Assembly (NCBI GenBank): GCA_031308135.1
Contig: JAHLJT010000631.1
Location: 30,152,271-30,216,270 of the forward strand
DNA from: Acheta domesticus
Lineage: Eukaryota; Arthropoda; Insecta; Orthoptera; Gryllidae
Length of the DNA stretch: 64,000 nucleotides
Direction: 5' to 3'
Shown here: one piece after another, positions 33,511 through 44,913 of the stretch
Position numbering within the stretch: position 1 is the first letter of the stretch
Layout of the letters: the number at the start of each line of letters is the position of its first letter
Program-made: the position numbers and the translations under genes
The notes under the pieces: model-generated
What the model was told of the DNA's origin: nothing
Databases searched by the model: none
What the model saw: only the letters and a program-made list of their open reading frames with translations

Positions 33511-33514
33511 TCAA

Positions 33515-33515
33515 T

Positions 33516-33551
<36 letters not shown>
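33515..33551. repeat. (ATC)n microsatellite, 3' tail of a LINE
   Basis: About 12 atc units directly after the minus-strand stop of the LINE fragment at 33555. On the LINE's own strand this is an (ATG)n tail. Confidence 0.9.
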
Positions 33552-33554
33552 TCT

Positions 33555-33962
33555 TCAGGGAGATTCTCCTGTTCCGTCTGCAGCATGCCATCTTAATCTT
33601 GGACGGCCGCCATCTCTTTTGCCATGAGGTCTGTAGTGATATATTTGTTTTGGGTTGCGGTCACTACTCATTCTGTGTAGATGTTGGGACAATTCTCTAA
33701 TTATCTCACTTTTTATTTTGTCTAATGTAGTGTGTAACCTTTGGCTTGTCTCAAGAGCCTCATCTCAGACTTCTGTATTCTGGAAAAAACTTTCTTTTTC
33801 ATGGTCCACGCCTCACATCCATAAAGAAGAATGGGGATATACATTATTTTATAAAATGATAGTTGTATTTTCTTTCTTGTATTCTTTGCCAGGCACTTTA
33901 CTGTTGTCTCACAGATGCTTTGAAATCTTTGGGTTTTTATTGAAATGTCTTTTGAAATGAAA
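33555..33962 (-). pseudogene. Non-LTR retrotransposon, C-terminal part with (ATG)n tail
   Basis: The minus-strand translation gives the C-terminal domain of a widespread insect 'endonuclease-reverse transcriptase' LINE type: FYKIMYIPILLYGCEAWTM, then a SRIQKSEMRLLRQAKGYT block, a YRPHGKRDGGRPRLRW block, and the terminal GTGESP before the stop at 33555-33557. The frame is uninterrupted over this segment. The upstream reverse transcriptase palm is missing on this strand but lies next to it in opposite orientation at 34040-34300. Confidence 0.82.
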
Positions 33963-34039
33963 TACTATTTTATTGAATTCAAAAGTAATATCACAGCCTG
34001 TTATCTAAAATGGCTAATTTGTTCTATAATTTCCACTCC

Positions 34040-34300
34040 TTTTAATTGAAATAATCAAATCCTTACCACAGAACTATGAATGTATTGGATTTATTTGGAA
34101 ATTTATCCGAGGAATTTAAAATTAATCGAGGTGTTAGACAAGGTTGTAGCATATCATCGAGCTTATTTAATATCTATTTAGATGACATTCTGAGAGAATG
34201 GAAACACTGTATTACAGCTGGCGCCGAGATAAATTCCGAAACCACTCTAAATACACTATTATTTGCAGACGATCAGAAAATTACTAACTAGTAATATACA
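34040..34300 (+). pseudogene. Reverse transcriptase fragment, inverted relative to its neighbour
   Basis: The plus-strand frame (34076-34291, 71 codons) reads EEFKINRGVRQGCSISSSLF, then NIYLDDILREW and NTLLFADDQ, the RT motifs that normally precede the C-terminal domain found at 33555-33962 on the opposite strand. It stops shortly after the FADD motif. The two pieces look like one insertion with its 5' piece inverted. Confidence 0.75.
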
Positions 34301-34425
34301 TCATATGTAAGTAAAAAAGTGGGAAAAGGAGGCCCAGAAATATACTTCATCCCTCCCCCTTCCACCTATTTTAGGCCGTGCAGCCTACGGAAACGCAAAA
34401 ATCTGCCGGAACTTGCCGAGAATTA

Positions 34426-34659
34426 CAGTAGTGCTCAAAAGAAACCGCATCACATAAAGAAAATGGGCGTTCTGTATTTTTCTAATCGAATATACTCTCA
34501 CAAATTAACTATCACTAATTTTATGTGTATTATATGATGTTTCTGATTCCATTACCTTCATAACGCACTTGATTTTTTCAATTCAAGTGGTGTATTTTCA
34601 GGATTATGTTGCAGATTACAACAGCGATCAAGGTGATGCTGTGTTTTTGAGCACTGCTG
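34426..34659. mobile_element. Tc1/mariner-type MITE with TA duplication
   Basis: The terminal inverted repeats are cagtagtgctcaaaagaaac at the left and, from the other strand, cagcagtgctcaaaaacaca at the right. The element is flanked by TA on both sides (34424-34425 and 34660-34661), the target duplication of Tc1/mariner elements. 234 bp, AT-rich, non-coding. Confidence 0.9.
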
Positions 34660-34661
34660 TA

Positions 34662-35359
34662 GATCGGTGGCAGACAGGCAAGCAGCCACGCTGCGGGGCG
34701 TCGCTACGGTCGCGGAGATAGCGGGGGAACTGACACGACCAGGGCCCTTCAACTCCCATATATCGTGGTGGAGACCATTATAGTGGCGCATTCTCCTGTA
34801 ACAACTTCTTACAGGATCTAAAATACGAACTGCTGCCAACGATACTTCAAACGTGTGAGGCTGCTACGTAGGTTCGCGTTACGCTCAAGCAGGCGCGTCA
34901 TGCTACAAAAGATAGCGTCGATGTTCGCGCTTTCTTCAGCGGTTTCTTATATGTACATATTATGAATAATTGAACATTTAAAAGACTATTTCCGCATTTC
35001 TCACAATTTAGCCAATTTTTTGTGCGGATGTTGGCAAGCCTGTACCCGGCGCCACTAGCGCATTCTATAGTAGCACCTTGGAGCGGTTGTCCTCGGTTTT
35101 GATGGAGAGTTGCAGGGCCCTGGACACGACAACGCAGTGCCGCGGCGCACGGGGTTGGAGGGCGTGGAGAAAAAGCGAGAGTGGCGGGTGGGGGGCGCTG
35201 CAGGCGACCACCTGCAGTTGCCCCCATCTGATCGCTCTCAGCTGGATGGCGGTGCCGCGCGCCCTGCACGCACGCTGCCAGACGGTCGACGACGCCACTG
35301 CCGCACGTTGACCAAACGCACGCGACAAGCGGGCAAACGTATGGCGGAACGGTTCACAT
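34662..35359. other. No gene; GC-rich patch at 35080-35330
   Basis: The GC-rich stretch is open in several frames on both strands without family resemblance. Possible small CpG island. Confidence 0.4.
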
Positions 35360-35460
35360 ACTTGGGATTTTATTTCTTGGCGCGTGAGGGCCTGTCTTCA
35401 CGATGGAATATCTCATGGCATTTTGCGTCTTTCTCGTTCGAGCCGCTACATAGTTTCTTT
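35360..35460. mobile_element. Palindromic MITE, family A, half copy (copy 3)
   Basis: Matches one arm of the elements at 1700 and 54003: ttatttcttggcgcgtgagg, then acgatggaatatctcatggc, then gagccgcta. The complementary arm is absent, so this copy is truncated. Confidence 0.75.
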
Positions 35461-35745
35461 TCCCAGAAGTAAATTAAAGTTCCTGCCCGCTACTCGATAT
35501 TTTTTGTAATATACAAATAGTATATTATTTTTATAATATACGAATATGGTACTCTTGTTGGGAATAAACTCGGACGAAAATTTTCCTCTGAAAGCCGCCT
35601 GGCACTCTCAAAGATTTCTTAGTCGGGTTCATAATCTGACGGTGTTTATACATAACAGGATGTATGCAAGTATAATGTAAATGATTAGCGTGGTTGAGCG
35701 GAAAATCAGGCGTAATGGCCTGAGCCTTGCCATCTGTAATGCGCA

Positions 35746-35747
<2 letters not shown>

Positions 35748-35791
<44 letters not shown>
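35748..35791. repeat. (TTA)n microsatellite
   Basis: About 14 tta units. It produces an Asn-run frame on the minus strand, which is not a gene. Confidence 0.95.
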
Positions 35792-35794
<3 letters not shown>

Positions 35795-36684
35795 TTTTAT
35801 TATTCTATTATTTCGTTGTAAAGCAAGGAAACAAAGGAACGAAAGCCCGGCGGCGGGCGCTAAGAATAAGCCAAACAAATGAGTCGTAGGAAAGATGGCG
35901 TGTGATGCTAAGCCGTCTATTCAAAGAAAAAGTATTTCACATATCCATGATTTTTTCTAAAAGGAAGATTGTATTGCAAAAAATATTGAAACGACACACC
36001 GCTCATATCATAAATAACGGACTTCAGTGGATATAACTTTTTTATTGACATCGGCCTAATGACATTTATAACGATTTTCAAAATTGTTCAATTTACATAC
36101 TTCTAGCACGTAGTATCTTCGTTGCTCCAGAAAAGTGTACGGCTCCGAAACGAATCTTTTGAGGAGAACGGTTTTGTCTTTAACGTTGCAGCTAAAGACA
36201 AAATCCCCCGCAGACGAGCCTAATGTAGGATCTCCCGCGTTATATTATTACAGTTGTGAGCTGTTCGTGTTATTGAGAGAATTTGTCAGCGGTTTCCCCA
36301 ATTCGGACCGTAGTTGGCCGCCGCTGCCGCAACCGCAAACAATAACGCAGGCGTCGCCCCGCGTCCAAGGCAATCGTCACGCGCCTCCGCGGCCGATCCG
36401 CCGTCGCCTGCTTTGCTGCTCCATAGCGCCGTGAGGAGAAAGGAAGAACAACACTTGAAAAGCGAGATAAAACGAGAGACGATTTTTTTTATTTTTCGAA
36501 AAGATCGTGCTGGTTTCTAGTCAGTGTCCATTTTCATGACACGCAAAACATTTTGCCATAATCTGACAGACGCACAATTAATCATGTAAATAGATTACGT
36601 ATTGTTTAAGAAATCCATTGCACCATTTGAAATTACAATCGCTAACAGAAGAATACTGCTCTTCAAACGTACTCCTGGACGTGG
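35792..36684. other. No gene; hairpin at 36172-36203
   Basis: Mixed composition. A perfect 11-bp inverted repeat (ttttgtcttta / taaagacaaaa, 10-nt loop) lies at 36172-36203. A GC-rich patch at 36300-36430 has no recognisable frame. Confidence 0.4.
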
Positions 36685-36685
36685 T

Positions 36686-36723
<38 letters not shown>

Positions 36724-36725
36724 AA
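36685..36725. repeat. Compound (GT)n(GA)n microsatellite
   Basis: About 13 gt units followed directly by about six ga units. Confidence 0.95.
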
Positions 36726-38908
36726 GAGGGAGAGAAGAGAAAGGGGCGGAAGCTTTAAAGAAAAAATGTTTTTGCAATGACGTGACAAAAGGATAAGTTG
36801 AAAAAAGGGCCGCATTAAGATCTTGGTCCCTAAGCGTTACCAATCTATAAAATAAATAACTTTCGTTAATATTTTTTTCGGAATTTTTAAACAATTTGAA
36901 TTAAATTTATTAAGTTTATAATGAATGGATTCAAAAGGGAATTGATTTACACTTATAATACCAGGCACCAATACAAAATTAAGTAGTAAAGAATATACTG
37001 ATGACGAATATTGCACAATATTAGCATTAGGCCAACATTTTTTCCAAAATTGATCTTGTTTGAAAAAGGAAATATACGATACGAGTTTGTGATACATTCA
37101 AAATTTTAAAAAAAGTGACTTATATATTATATTTCGCAATAAAATTATACCAAGTGAAAACGTCCATCAAAGAAATGCGCTGAAGGTGGGAAGCGTCCTC
37201 AATTCGCCCGCCCTCTTTCCACGGATCCACCTCTGCCAGCGGCAGCTGTCGAAACATTTTTTTCTACAGCTTGCGTTCTTCGCCACCAGAGAGCCTTCGT
37301 CACAGCCTCTTCCACCGCAACCGCCCCCGGCGGGCGGGCGGGCAAAATGGCCTTTGTTCTGCTTTGCGGTCGCCGGAACTCGGCCCAACGTTCCCTCCGA
37401 ATACGCCACTAAATCGACCATTTTTGCCCGGAAAGCGCGGTGGACGAAAAAACAGTTTGATTTGCATGCAAACAATGGGGCGCATTTCGGTTTCAAAAAG
37501 ACCGGGCAAACCTCGGCAACGAGCTGCGACATTAAACGAAGTGCGTGGTCGTGTTATACACTCGCAGACAGACAACGCGTCGTGCAGTAACGGTCTTCAT
37601 TAAGAGAGAATTATCTCGCCCTGCCGAAGTTTTTATATGCTAATAACACGTGATCAACAAAGTACGTGGAACGAGGTTCCCTCAGTGTTCACAGGTTGGA
37701 AGGAATCCGATTTTTTTCCAAAGGGAGTGTCACAATGCGACTCACTGGGCGGAATTTCACTAATGGTGGGATAGCGACGTTAAAAATAATCAGATCGTCA
37801 ACTTGTGTGACGTTTGTTGGACGTATTTTAGAGAAATATTCGCTCAGGATGCAAAATATTTCACAGTTAACAAAATTTACATTTTCATGCACAATTTCAC
37901 TTTCCTTTACTCCGTCGTATGTCGTATCAGGAACTTATATATTCGAAGGGAAATATTAAATCGATAGTTCTGGGACGCTGAACAAACTCGTCTATTGCAT
38001 ACGCGAAAATTGGAGCTTGAGGAAAATGATAAAGAGCTTTGGGAAAATAAAAAGACGAATAAAAATAACTTATACAGCTTATGAACTCGGAATTTCGTCA
38101 AACATGTTATTGATTTGGTTGAAAATTAAGGAAAAACACGACAGTTCAATATGTAAATTCATTTCGTTACCTGATTTTCATTTTCGCTATTTTTAAGTAA
38201 TGAATTGCTGTTCCTGTGTAACGCACGACACCAGTGATTCTGAGGAGCGTTAGGCAATATTTGTTTTGAATTAAAAGTTTGTAATGAATGAATGTTTTTC
38301 GAAAATGTATTTTATGTGTCGAATTTCGTATAATCTGAAAATGGAATAATTGTCATTCTTTCGATTATTTGAGGAGAACCATTCCCATGGAAATATACTT
38401 GTATATATATGCAATTTGCAATGTCAATTTGCAATTACCTCGTTTCAATTTTTTGAGTCCTCGGGGGTGTTCGAAATGAAAAGACGTAACAGCGTGATGC
38501 ACGTAAAAAAGTGTTGTCAAGGTCGATGCCACGAGGGGGTGTCCGTAGCACAAGTGCCACGACGACATCGCCCCTCCACGCAGTTCCTTACCCCGCTACA
38601 AGAGACAGCGCCTTCACTATTGTTAAACGGCGGGGTTGTTAATAGTTCCCTTTCCCGACGCTAGTTGCGCAGAGAAGCTCGTGGCATGCTACGATGCCAC
38701 GACGCGTGCCACAGCCACTAGTGGAAGACCTTGACACCCCTGAGGTAAACCATCGATCGGAGCTGAAAGAGTGCATTGGGAGTGGAGCTCACTCCGACCT
38801 TTAAAGCGGCCGTGAAGCCCTTCGACTGCACCAGCGGCTGATGCAATCGCCGTGACCACAGGACGTTCGATGCAGCGACTTCGGCATCGACTAAAGGGCA
38901 CCTCCGAC
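36726..38908. other. No gene recognised; GC-rich block at 37200-37560
   Basis: The 37.2-37.6 kb block is open on both strands (121 and 134 codons, fully overlapping), typical of GC-rich DNA and not of a gene. 38.5-38.9 kb is again GC-balanced and unassigned. Confidence 0.45.
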
Positions 38909-39721
38909 CAGGGGTTTTCAAACTTTTTGCGTCCACGGCTCCCTTGACCTACACGGAACTTCCCGCGGCCCCCTGACAACAATTAGTTTCGAATGCAAGG
39001 GTTAATGTAGGCTTGCTAATGATTGGGCGCAAATGCGTAAGGGATATAATAAGCCATTTTATTCCTCCATTCAAATTGAGTATTAAAATAAAACTCAACA
39101 CTTTTTGTGCCGCAGCCGTGCTCTCGCATGAGCATGAGAACTCTTGATTTGCGTGAATAGAAACATTAAATATCCCCGGTCGCGGTGCGCGCTAGGGATG
39201 TACGTCGATGCTAAAGGAGCTACAGAAGCGTATTGGTAAAGAACTTGCTAGGTTTAATTAACCCACAATTAATTACAAAAAATTAATCATATATAATACG
39301 TATTACAAATGACATATGATACGGTAGTACAAAATTATGTTGTAGACATAAATGACACAAGGATTAAATTAAATCAAATCTAAAGATCATTTTTAATAAA
39401 TCTGCAGTCACGGGGTAAAAGTTTTTAAGTCACTTTTTGTCAAAATTGGGTTAAGTACTGAAACTACAAGTTAAGTATCTATATTTTATTTTAGTAAAAC
39501 GACCGAATTCGAATGTTGCCTCCTTAACGACAAAAAAGCGTTGGGAAATAGCGTTGAGCATAGGAAGAAGCGTTGGCTCGATAATATTTTACTCTTGTTT
39601 TCTCCAAACTATGATTTTTGACTTAAGAACTTTAACGCCGTGACAACAGAAATCAACGGGACGCCCCTACCATTTGGCCGCGACGCCCCTGAGAGCCGCG
39701 ACAACAGTTTAAAAATCCGTG
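38909..39721. mobile_element. Non-autonomous hAT-like element
   Basis: The left end caggggttttcaaacttttt and the right end, read from the other strand (cacggatttttaaactgttg), are inverted repeats, followed inward by ggctccc and gcggctct blocks. Flanking 8-mers cctccgac (38901-38908) and ccgtagac (39722-39729) agree at 5 of 8 positions, a decayed duplication at best. The interior is AT-rich and non-coding. A fragment of the same family lies at 62074-62170. Confidence 0.75.
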
Positions 39722-39729
39722 CCGTAGAC

Positions 39730-40433
39730 GATTCGATGTTTCTTGCTGGTGCACGAACAAATGCATTTGTTTCTTTGTCTCACAGTACGGTACATCGCGT
39801 TTATTATGGGTAGGCTTTGCGATGGATGTTTGAGATGGGGCAATTCCATTGTCTCCGAACGATGGAATCATGGAATGCAGTCGAAAGTAACTGTAATACC
39901 CCAATATCTCTGTTTGCTATCATCTTCCTTTACGTTCTTTAAGCGAAACGCTGCTTGTCTAAATGTAAGTCAAACTTTTTGTCTTCAGATTTATGATATC
40001 AGGGTTTTACTACTTTACATTCAAGAAGATATGAAACTTGTGCTTCTTAGGGGAGAAATTTGGCTCCAATGTACTTCAAAGTATTTTTATTTTGCATCCT
40101 CACATTTTATGCTGTAATGTAAGGAGATCAAATTCAATACACCATTATTACGGTAAACTCTTATTTGCGTCGATCGCATCATCCCTTCTCGCGGTCCCCA
40201 GTGTAATCTATTACACCTGACGTAATATTTCGACAAATTAAGAGTTTTGTTCTTTCTGTTTCTCAACATCTCGCCCACCCTTCTTCATCATCACCAACCC
40301 GTTTCGTTGTTTGATCCTCAGGGACAAAAGTTTCAGAGGCAGTCAACGAAACAATCTGGACATTAACACGCAGTGAATGGTTAAAACACCAACACGTGCG
40401 ATTGTTCATGGCTTGAGGACGCAGCCTTCTAAG
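39730..40433. other. No gene recognised
   Basis: Short frames only (the longest 124 codons at 39743-40117, not recognised). No element termini. Confidence 0.5.
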
Positions 40434-40750
40434 TACAGTAATCCCTCAACATTCGTGAAAGAGGTTTCCAAAAAACCTCGCGAATGTTAAGTCTATCTTC
40501 TAATGAAGAAAGTTGGGTTAGGTTCTTGGATATCGAAAAACTGTTTAAAAAAGAAAAAATCTGACAATCAATTACAGTACAACTGATTTTTTTTTAAAAT
40601 TTATTTACTTATTGTTGAAATTTACATAGTTCAGTAATTAATTACTTTTTCATATGCATTTTGTTGGCTTATAACTAATCTTATTCTAACTTATTTTCTA
40701 AACTAACTACTATTTGATGTAGGGGACTCATGGAGCACCTACTATTTTAG

Positions 40751-43505
40751 CTACTGTGTGGAGAAAATATTTAAAAATGCTTCTAGTGGGAATCTGTTTT
40801 TGATACGGGTTGGGAAATAATTGACAGAAGCTAGGTTATAGTGGGCGGCTTGGGGTATTGAGTTTATATTTGAAAAGAAATTATTAGAGAGGTAGGCTGT
40901 GTGATGGGTAATAGGTGGTAGATTCAATTCTTTGTGGAGTTGTCTATTTGATATGAACCAGGGAGCATTTGTTGCTGTTCGGAGGAATTTGTTTTGCATA
41001 ACTTGAATTCTATTTATGTTTGTTGGTGAGGCATTTATCCATATTGGGCACGCATATAGCATGAGCGGTCTAATTATTGTTTTATATAAGGCTATTGCAT
41101 TGCTTAATGATAGTTTACTTTTATTATTGAGTAAGGGCTTTAGTTGGATTAACTTTATTTTAGTGAGTTTTATCTTTTCGGTTATGTGGGATTTCCAATT
41201 TAGTCTGGTGTCGAAATTTAGTCCAAGGTATTTGATAGTTTCGTTTTGTGGTATCCATGGGATTGTGTTATTATTTATATGGAGTGGGGCGGGGGTGGAG
41301 AATGGCCTGAGTGAGAAGATTTTTGTTGCTGATTTGGTCGGGTTAAGCTTTATTTTCCATTTAATGGACCAGTCTTCTATTTTATTTAAATGTTGTTGGA
41401 TTTTGTTTCTGATGAGGTTGGTTGAGTAGCTGGACTTGTAAATTACTGTATCATCTGCGAATTGTGCTGTGTGTGTGTCTGATGTAGTAGGTATGTCTGC
41501 TGTATAAAGGTTGAAAAGAGTAGGCGATAAGGGTGATCCTTGAGGCAGTCCTGCTATTATTTTACGCGGGTTAGAGATGTGGTTTTCTAACCATTACCGT
41601 GAAAGTTCTGTCTGTGATGAAGTTTTTTATGACTTTTATTAGATAGTTGGGTGTCCCTATTGATTGGAGTTTGTAAATCAATCCTGGGTGCCATACTCTG
41701 TCAAATGCTTTGGATATGTCAATGAATGTGGCTATTGTATGTTTTTTCTCTTGGAAAGCTGTGTGAATGTGTTCGGAAAGTCTGAGCAACTGATGTGAAG
41801 TAGATACTTTGCTGGTGAATCCAAATTGGTGCATAGGTATTGATTTGGTTTTACTCAGATGGGCATTTAATCTTTTGAGTATTAGTTTTTCAAGAATTTT
41901 TGAAAACGATGGAAGAAGGCTAATTGGTCTATAGTTTTCGACAATACTTTGATTTTTGTTTGGCTTTGCTATGGGGATTATATTGGAATTTTTCCAGATT
42001 ATTGGGTAGTAACCTGTTCTGAGTATAGAATTATATATGTTGTTTAGGTAGGCTATCGTGTGAGTGGGTAAATTTTTTAGTATTATGTTGCTTATTTTAT
42101 CGTGTCCTGGTGCTTTTTTTAATGGGAGTTTGTTTATTAAGTTTTTAACTTCAGTGGGGGAAATGAACTTAATTTTGTGTGGAACATTGTAACTTGGGGT
42201 TGTTGCTAGATTTATTATATTAATATGATCTGGATGTGGTGGGGTATTGTTTGGAGTGAAGGTTTGCTCGAAATGATAAGCCAGTGCTTCTGCTTTTTCG
42301 AATGGTGCGAACTTTTTTCCTGATTGAGTGCTCAATGGTGGGATGTGCGTTTTCTTTTTTAAAATCTTTTTAGTAAACTGCCAAAGTGTATTATTATTTG
42401 TGTGGAGGGATTGGATTAGATTGTTATATTTTGAATGATTGTAGTCAGTTATTGCTTTTTTAGTTATTACATTTAGCAAATTAAATTCTTTTTTTAATTG
42501 TGGTGTTCTGGTGATACACCATAGTCGTCTTGTTTTATTTTTGGTGTTTATTATGTCCAAAATGGATTTAGGCAATTTTTCGTTTGTGGGTTTATTACTG
42601 TAAAGAGATCTGTCCTTGTTTAGTGACTGAATTGTATTAATAATAATATTATTTAGTTGTGCTATTGCTTGTTCTATTTCTAAGGGTGTTTTTAAGTTTT
42701 TAAATTGGGGAGTTTGATTATTTACAATATTTTTAAATTTATACCAGTTGATATTTTGTGTGTGAAGGGCATAGGTGGGGATGTGCGGGGGAGAGGTTTG
42801 GTGTGTTGAAATAACGACTGGTAAGTGATCTGAATCTAGTTCGAAATGAGGAACTGAGTGAAAATTTATTTGTGTGTTAGTTATTGCTATATCTAGGATA
42901 TACGGATGCTTGTTTGGGTCTAGTGGATAGTGAGTTGGTTCTGGTGGTGTTATTAATTGAATTTTTAGATCGTTTATGGTTTTTAGTAGCATTAGACCTG
43001 CCGTATTGGAGGTTCTACATCCCCAGTTTGAATTTTTAGCGTTAAGATCACCAATAAATAATATAGGGGTGTTTTGTTGAAGTAATGCAATTATATTTGT
43101 ATGATTTATTTTAATTTTGGGAGGTTTGTATGCTGCTATAACTTTTATTAGCCTGTTGTTTAGTGGGACTTTGATTGATACTGTTTCTAGTCCGGGAGTA
43201 TATGGAAGATTGGTTTGTATGTACGGGATAGACTTTTGAATTAGTATTAATACGCCACCGCCGTTTTGGTTTTGTCTGTCATTTCTGATTACATTGTATC
43301 CCGGAATTCTGAAAGAGATACTTGGCTTTAAGTGAGTTTCGGTTATGCAAGCTATATTTATTGCTTTGTCATTTAGAAAGTGTGTTAGTTCTGTTTTTTT
43401 GTTATTAATGCCATTGGCATTCCAGTTTAATAGTTTTATTTTTTCTTTATGGCGTTGTCCTGCCATTATTATTGGTAAAAAATGATGAAAGTGAGTTTTG
43501 TACAT
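40751..43505 (-). pseudogene. Jockey ORF2: APE endonuclease plus reverse transcriptase, one frameshift
   Basis: ORF2 nicks the target and copies the LINE RNA. The first 644 codons (43505 to 41571) hold the APE-type endonuclease: LLNWNANGINN at 25-35, a catalytic Glu in TETH (E56), GDLNAKNSNWG at 152-162 and SDHLP at 225-229. The start of the reverse transcriptase follows, with ENYRPISLLPSFSKILE and the palm aspartate in FIDISKAFDRVWH (D596). A single-base frameshift at about 41583-41594, in a run of a's, then closes the frame. In the next frame the protein continues without a stop through GLPQGSPLSP, QFADDT (forward coordinates near 41450), KYLGLNFDT and LMLYACPIW to the stop at 40751. Total length would be close to 918 residues, normal for Jockey ORF2. 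It overlaps ORF1 by 59 bases in a different frame, as in other Jockey elements. A start at the internal Met14 is also possible. Confidence 0.92.
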
Positions 43506-44913
43506 TATTAATTATTGTTGGGATGATGGTGTTAATTAGATTTATTATATAGGAAGAGATAGAATTTATTAATGTGTGTATGAACGTATTAGTGTTATTA
43601 TTAGCTTGCATATTGTGTTGTGATGTGTTTTGATGGGGCTGGTTACTTACGGTATGTCTTGGTGGCGAGATTGGAGTGAAAGTGAAATGTGGGATATTGT
43701 TGGTTGTGGGGAGATTTGGGAAGTTTTGTGAAGATAGCCTTGGTGGCGGGTTATTTCTACTACTAGTTTTTGAGTTATTTATTTCTCCTCTTTTGGATAT
43801 GGGTTCCACGATTTTTTGGTAATAAGCGCATTCTTCTGTTCTAAGGTCAGCTCTATGAGTCCCCGTACACAGTTTACAAATGGGAGGTAGATTTTTCTGT
43901 GGGCACTTTGCAGAATAGTGATCCCCGGAACAATAAATACAAGCTATTGCGTGATTACAATTGTTTTTTGTGTGTCCAAAGTCTAAACATCGTAAGCACT
44001 GAATTGGCCCCTTAGGTCTTCTTCTTTTTTCAGTTTTTACACTTAAGTTACAAATCAGTTTAATTTGAAGGATTAAGTCTATGTTTTCGTGACCGTCAAA
44101 TTCTGCTGCTACAACCGGTATTGGAATATTGTTTTTGTGGAGCCTGGTTACGCTGATTAGGGATGTGCACTTTGTTTTGAGGTCTTCGTAAATTTCTTGC
44201 AATGTTATAGAAGGATGAAGATTTTTGAAAATTACTGAAAACTTTTTATTGGCTGGATCTTTGTAGGTGTGAAACTGTCTTTTTGTATTTATTAAATGCT
44301 TTATGGCGTTTCTAAAGTCTGCTATTGTTTTAAACATTAGTTTTGCTCGGCTATTGTTGTAGTCTGTTGTGAATTGATTTGTTATTTGCATTTTAATTTC
44401 TCTGTTAAACTCAGTTATGTTTGACACATTGTTTACATAGATGGGTGGAATTCTTATGTTTTCATTATTCTGTGGTGCACTTTCATTTACGTAACTGAAT
44501 CTTTTTTCATTTTCGGTTAGTTTTTCTAGGGGAGCGAATCTGTTACTCACTGGCACTGAATATGGGTCTTGTTCGCTGCTAGTGGATTTTTTATTTGGTT
44601 GGGAGCTCGAATCCGAATCACTGTCATTGTGATCTCTTTTTCCGTTGATAGGGTTGCTTACTAGTTCACTTTGGCTGGGAAACACATTCACTGCGCCATT
44701 GCACGGCGGTTGATTACTAACCTGTTGGAGGCCACCCGTGGCCAAGTCAAGGTATGTTGCATCTGTATCACCTATAATTCCTTCATGGGACAGCAGATTG
44801 AGATGACCGTTGTGATGTTGTAGTCCCATGCTGTCGATGCCGGGGAGCTGGGTTTCGTTCTGATGAATGGAGTTTGTCTCCATGGCGCTCTCTGGGTTGT
44901 AGAGTAGCGCCAT
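43447..44913 (-). CDS. Jockey ORF1 nucleic-acid-binding protein (Gag-like)
   Basis: An uninterrupted 488-codon frame. ORF1 proteins of Jockey elements coat the LINE RNA and help form the transposition particle in cytoplasm and nucleus. The N-terminal third is polar and low in structure (S/D/N-rich, with a KRDHNDSDSDSSS segment). It is followed by an RNA-binding region of the type found before the knuckles in Jockey ORF1, then three CCHC-type zinc knuckles starting near residue 306: CLRCLDFGHTKNNC, CIYCSGDHYSAKC and CKLCTGTH with a later Cys. The C-terminus is Pro/Asn-rich and ends in a hydrophobic Ile/Leu-rich stretch. Its stop lies 59 bases inside the start of ORF2. The ATG is close to the probable 5' UTR end and gives the expected length. 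Intact as far as can be seen. Confidence 0.9.
   Translation of the reverse strand: MALLYNPESAMETNSIHQNETQLPGIDSMGLQHHNGHLNLLSHEGIIGDTDATYLDLATGGLQQVSNQPPCNGAVNVFPSQSELVSNPINGKRDHNDSDSDSSSQPNKKSTSSEQDPYSVPVSNRFAPLEKLTENEKRFSYVNESAPQNNENIRIPPIYVNNVSNITEFNREIKMQITNQFTTDYNNSRAKLMFKTIADFRNAIKHLINTKRQFHTYKDPANKKFSVIFKNLHPSITLQEIYEDLKTKCTSLISVTRLHKNNIPIPVVAAEFDGHENIDLILQIKLICNLSVKTEKRRRPKGPIQCLRCLDFGHTKNNCNHAIACIYCSGDHYSAKCPQKNLPPICKLCTGTHRADLRTEECAYYQKIVEPISKRGEINNSKTSSRNNPPPRLSSQNFPNLPTTNNIPHFTFTPISPPRHTVSNQPHQNTSQHNMQANNNTNTFIHTLINSISSYIINLINTIIPTIINNVQNSLSSFFTNNNGRTTP

Noticed and set aside
35531..35878. 115-codon minus-strand frame with an Asn run
   Set aside because: The Asn run is the (TTA)n microsatellite, and I could not match the flanking parts to any protein.
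37167..37603. Fully overlapping frames on both strands in a GC-rich block
   Set aside because: Open on both strands and in several frames, no domain; consistent with GC-rich DNA lacking AT-rich stop codons.
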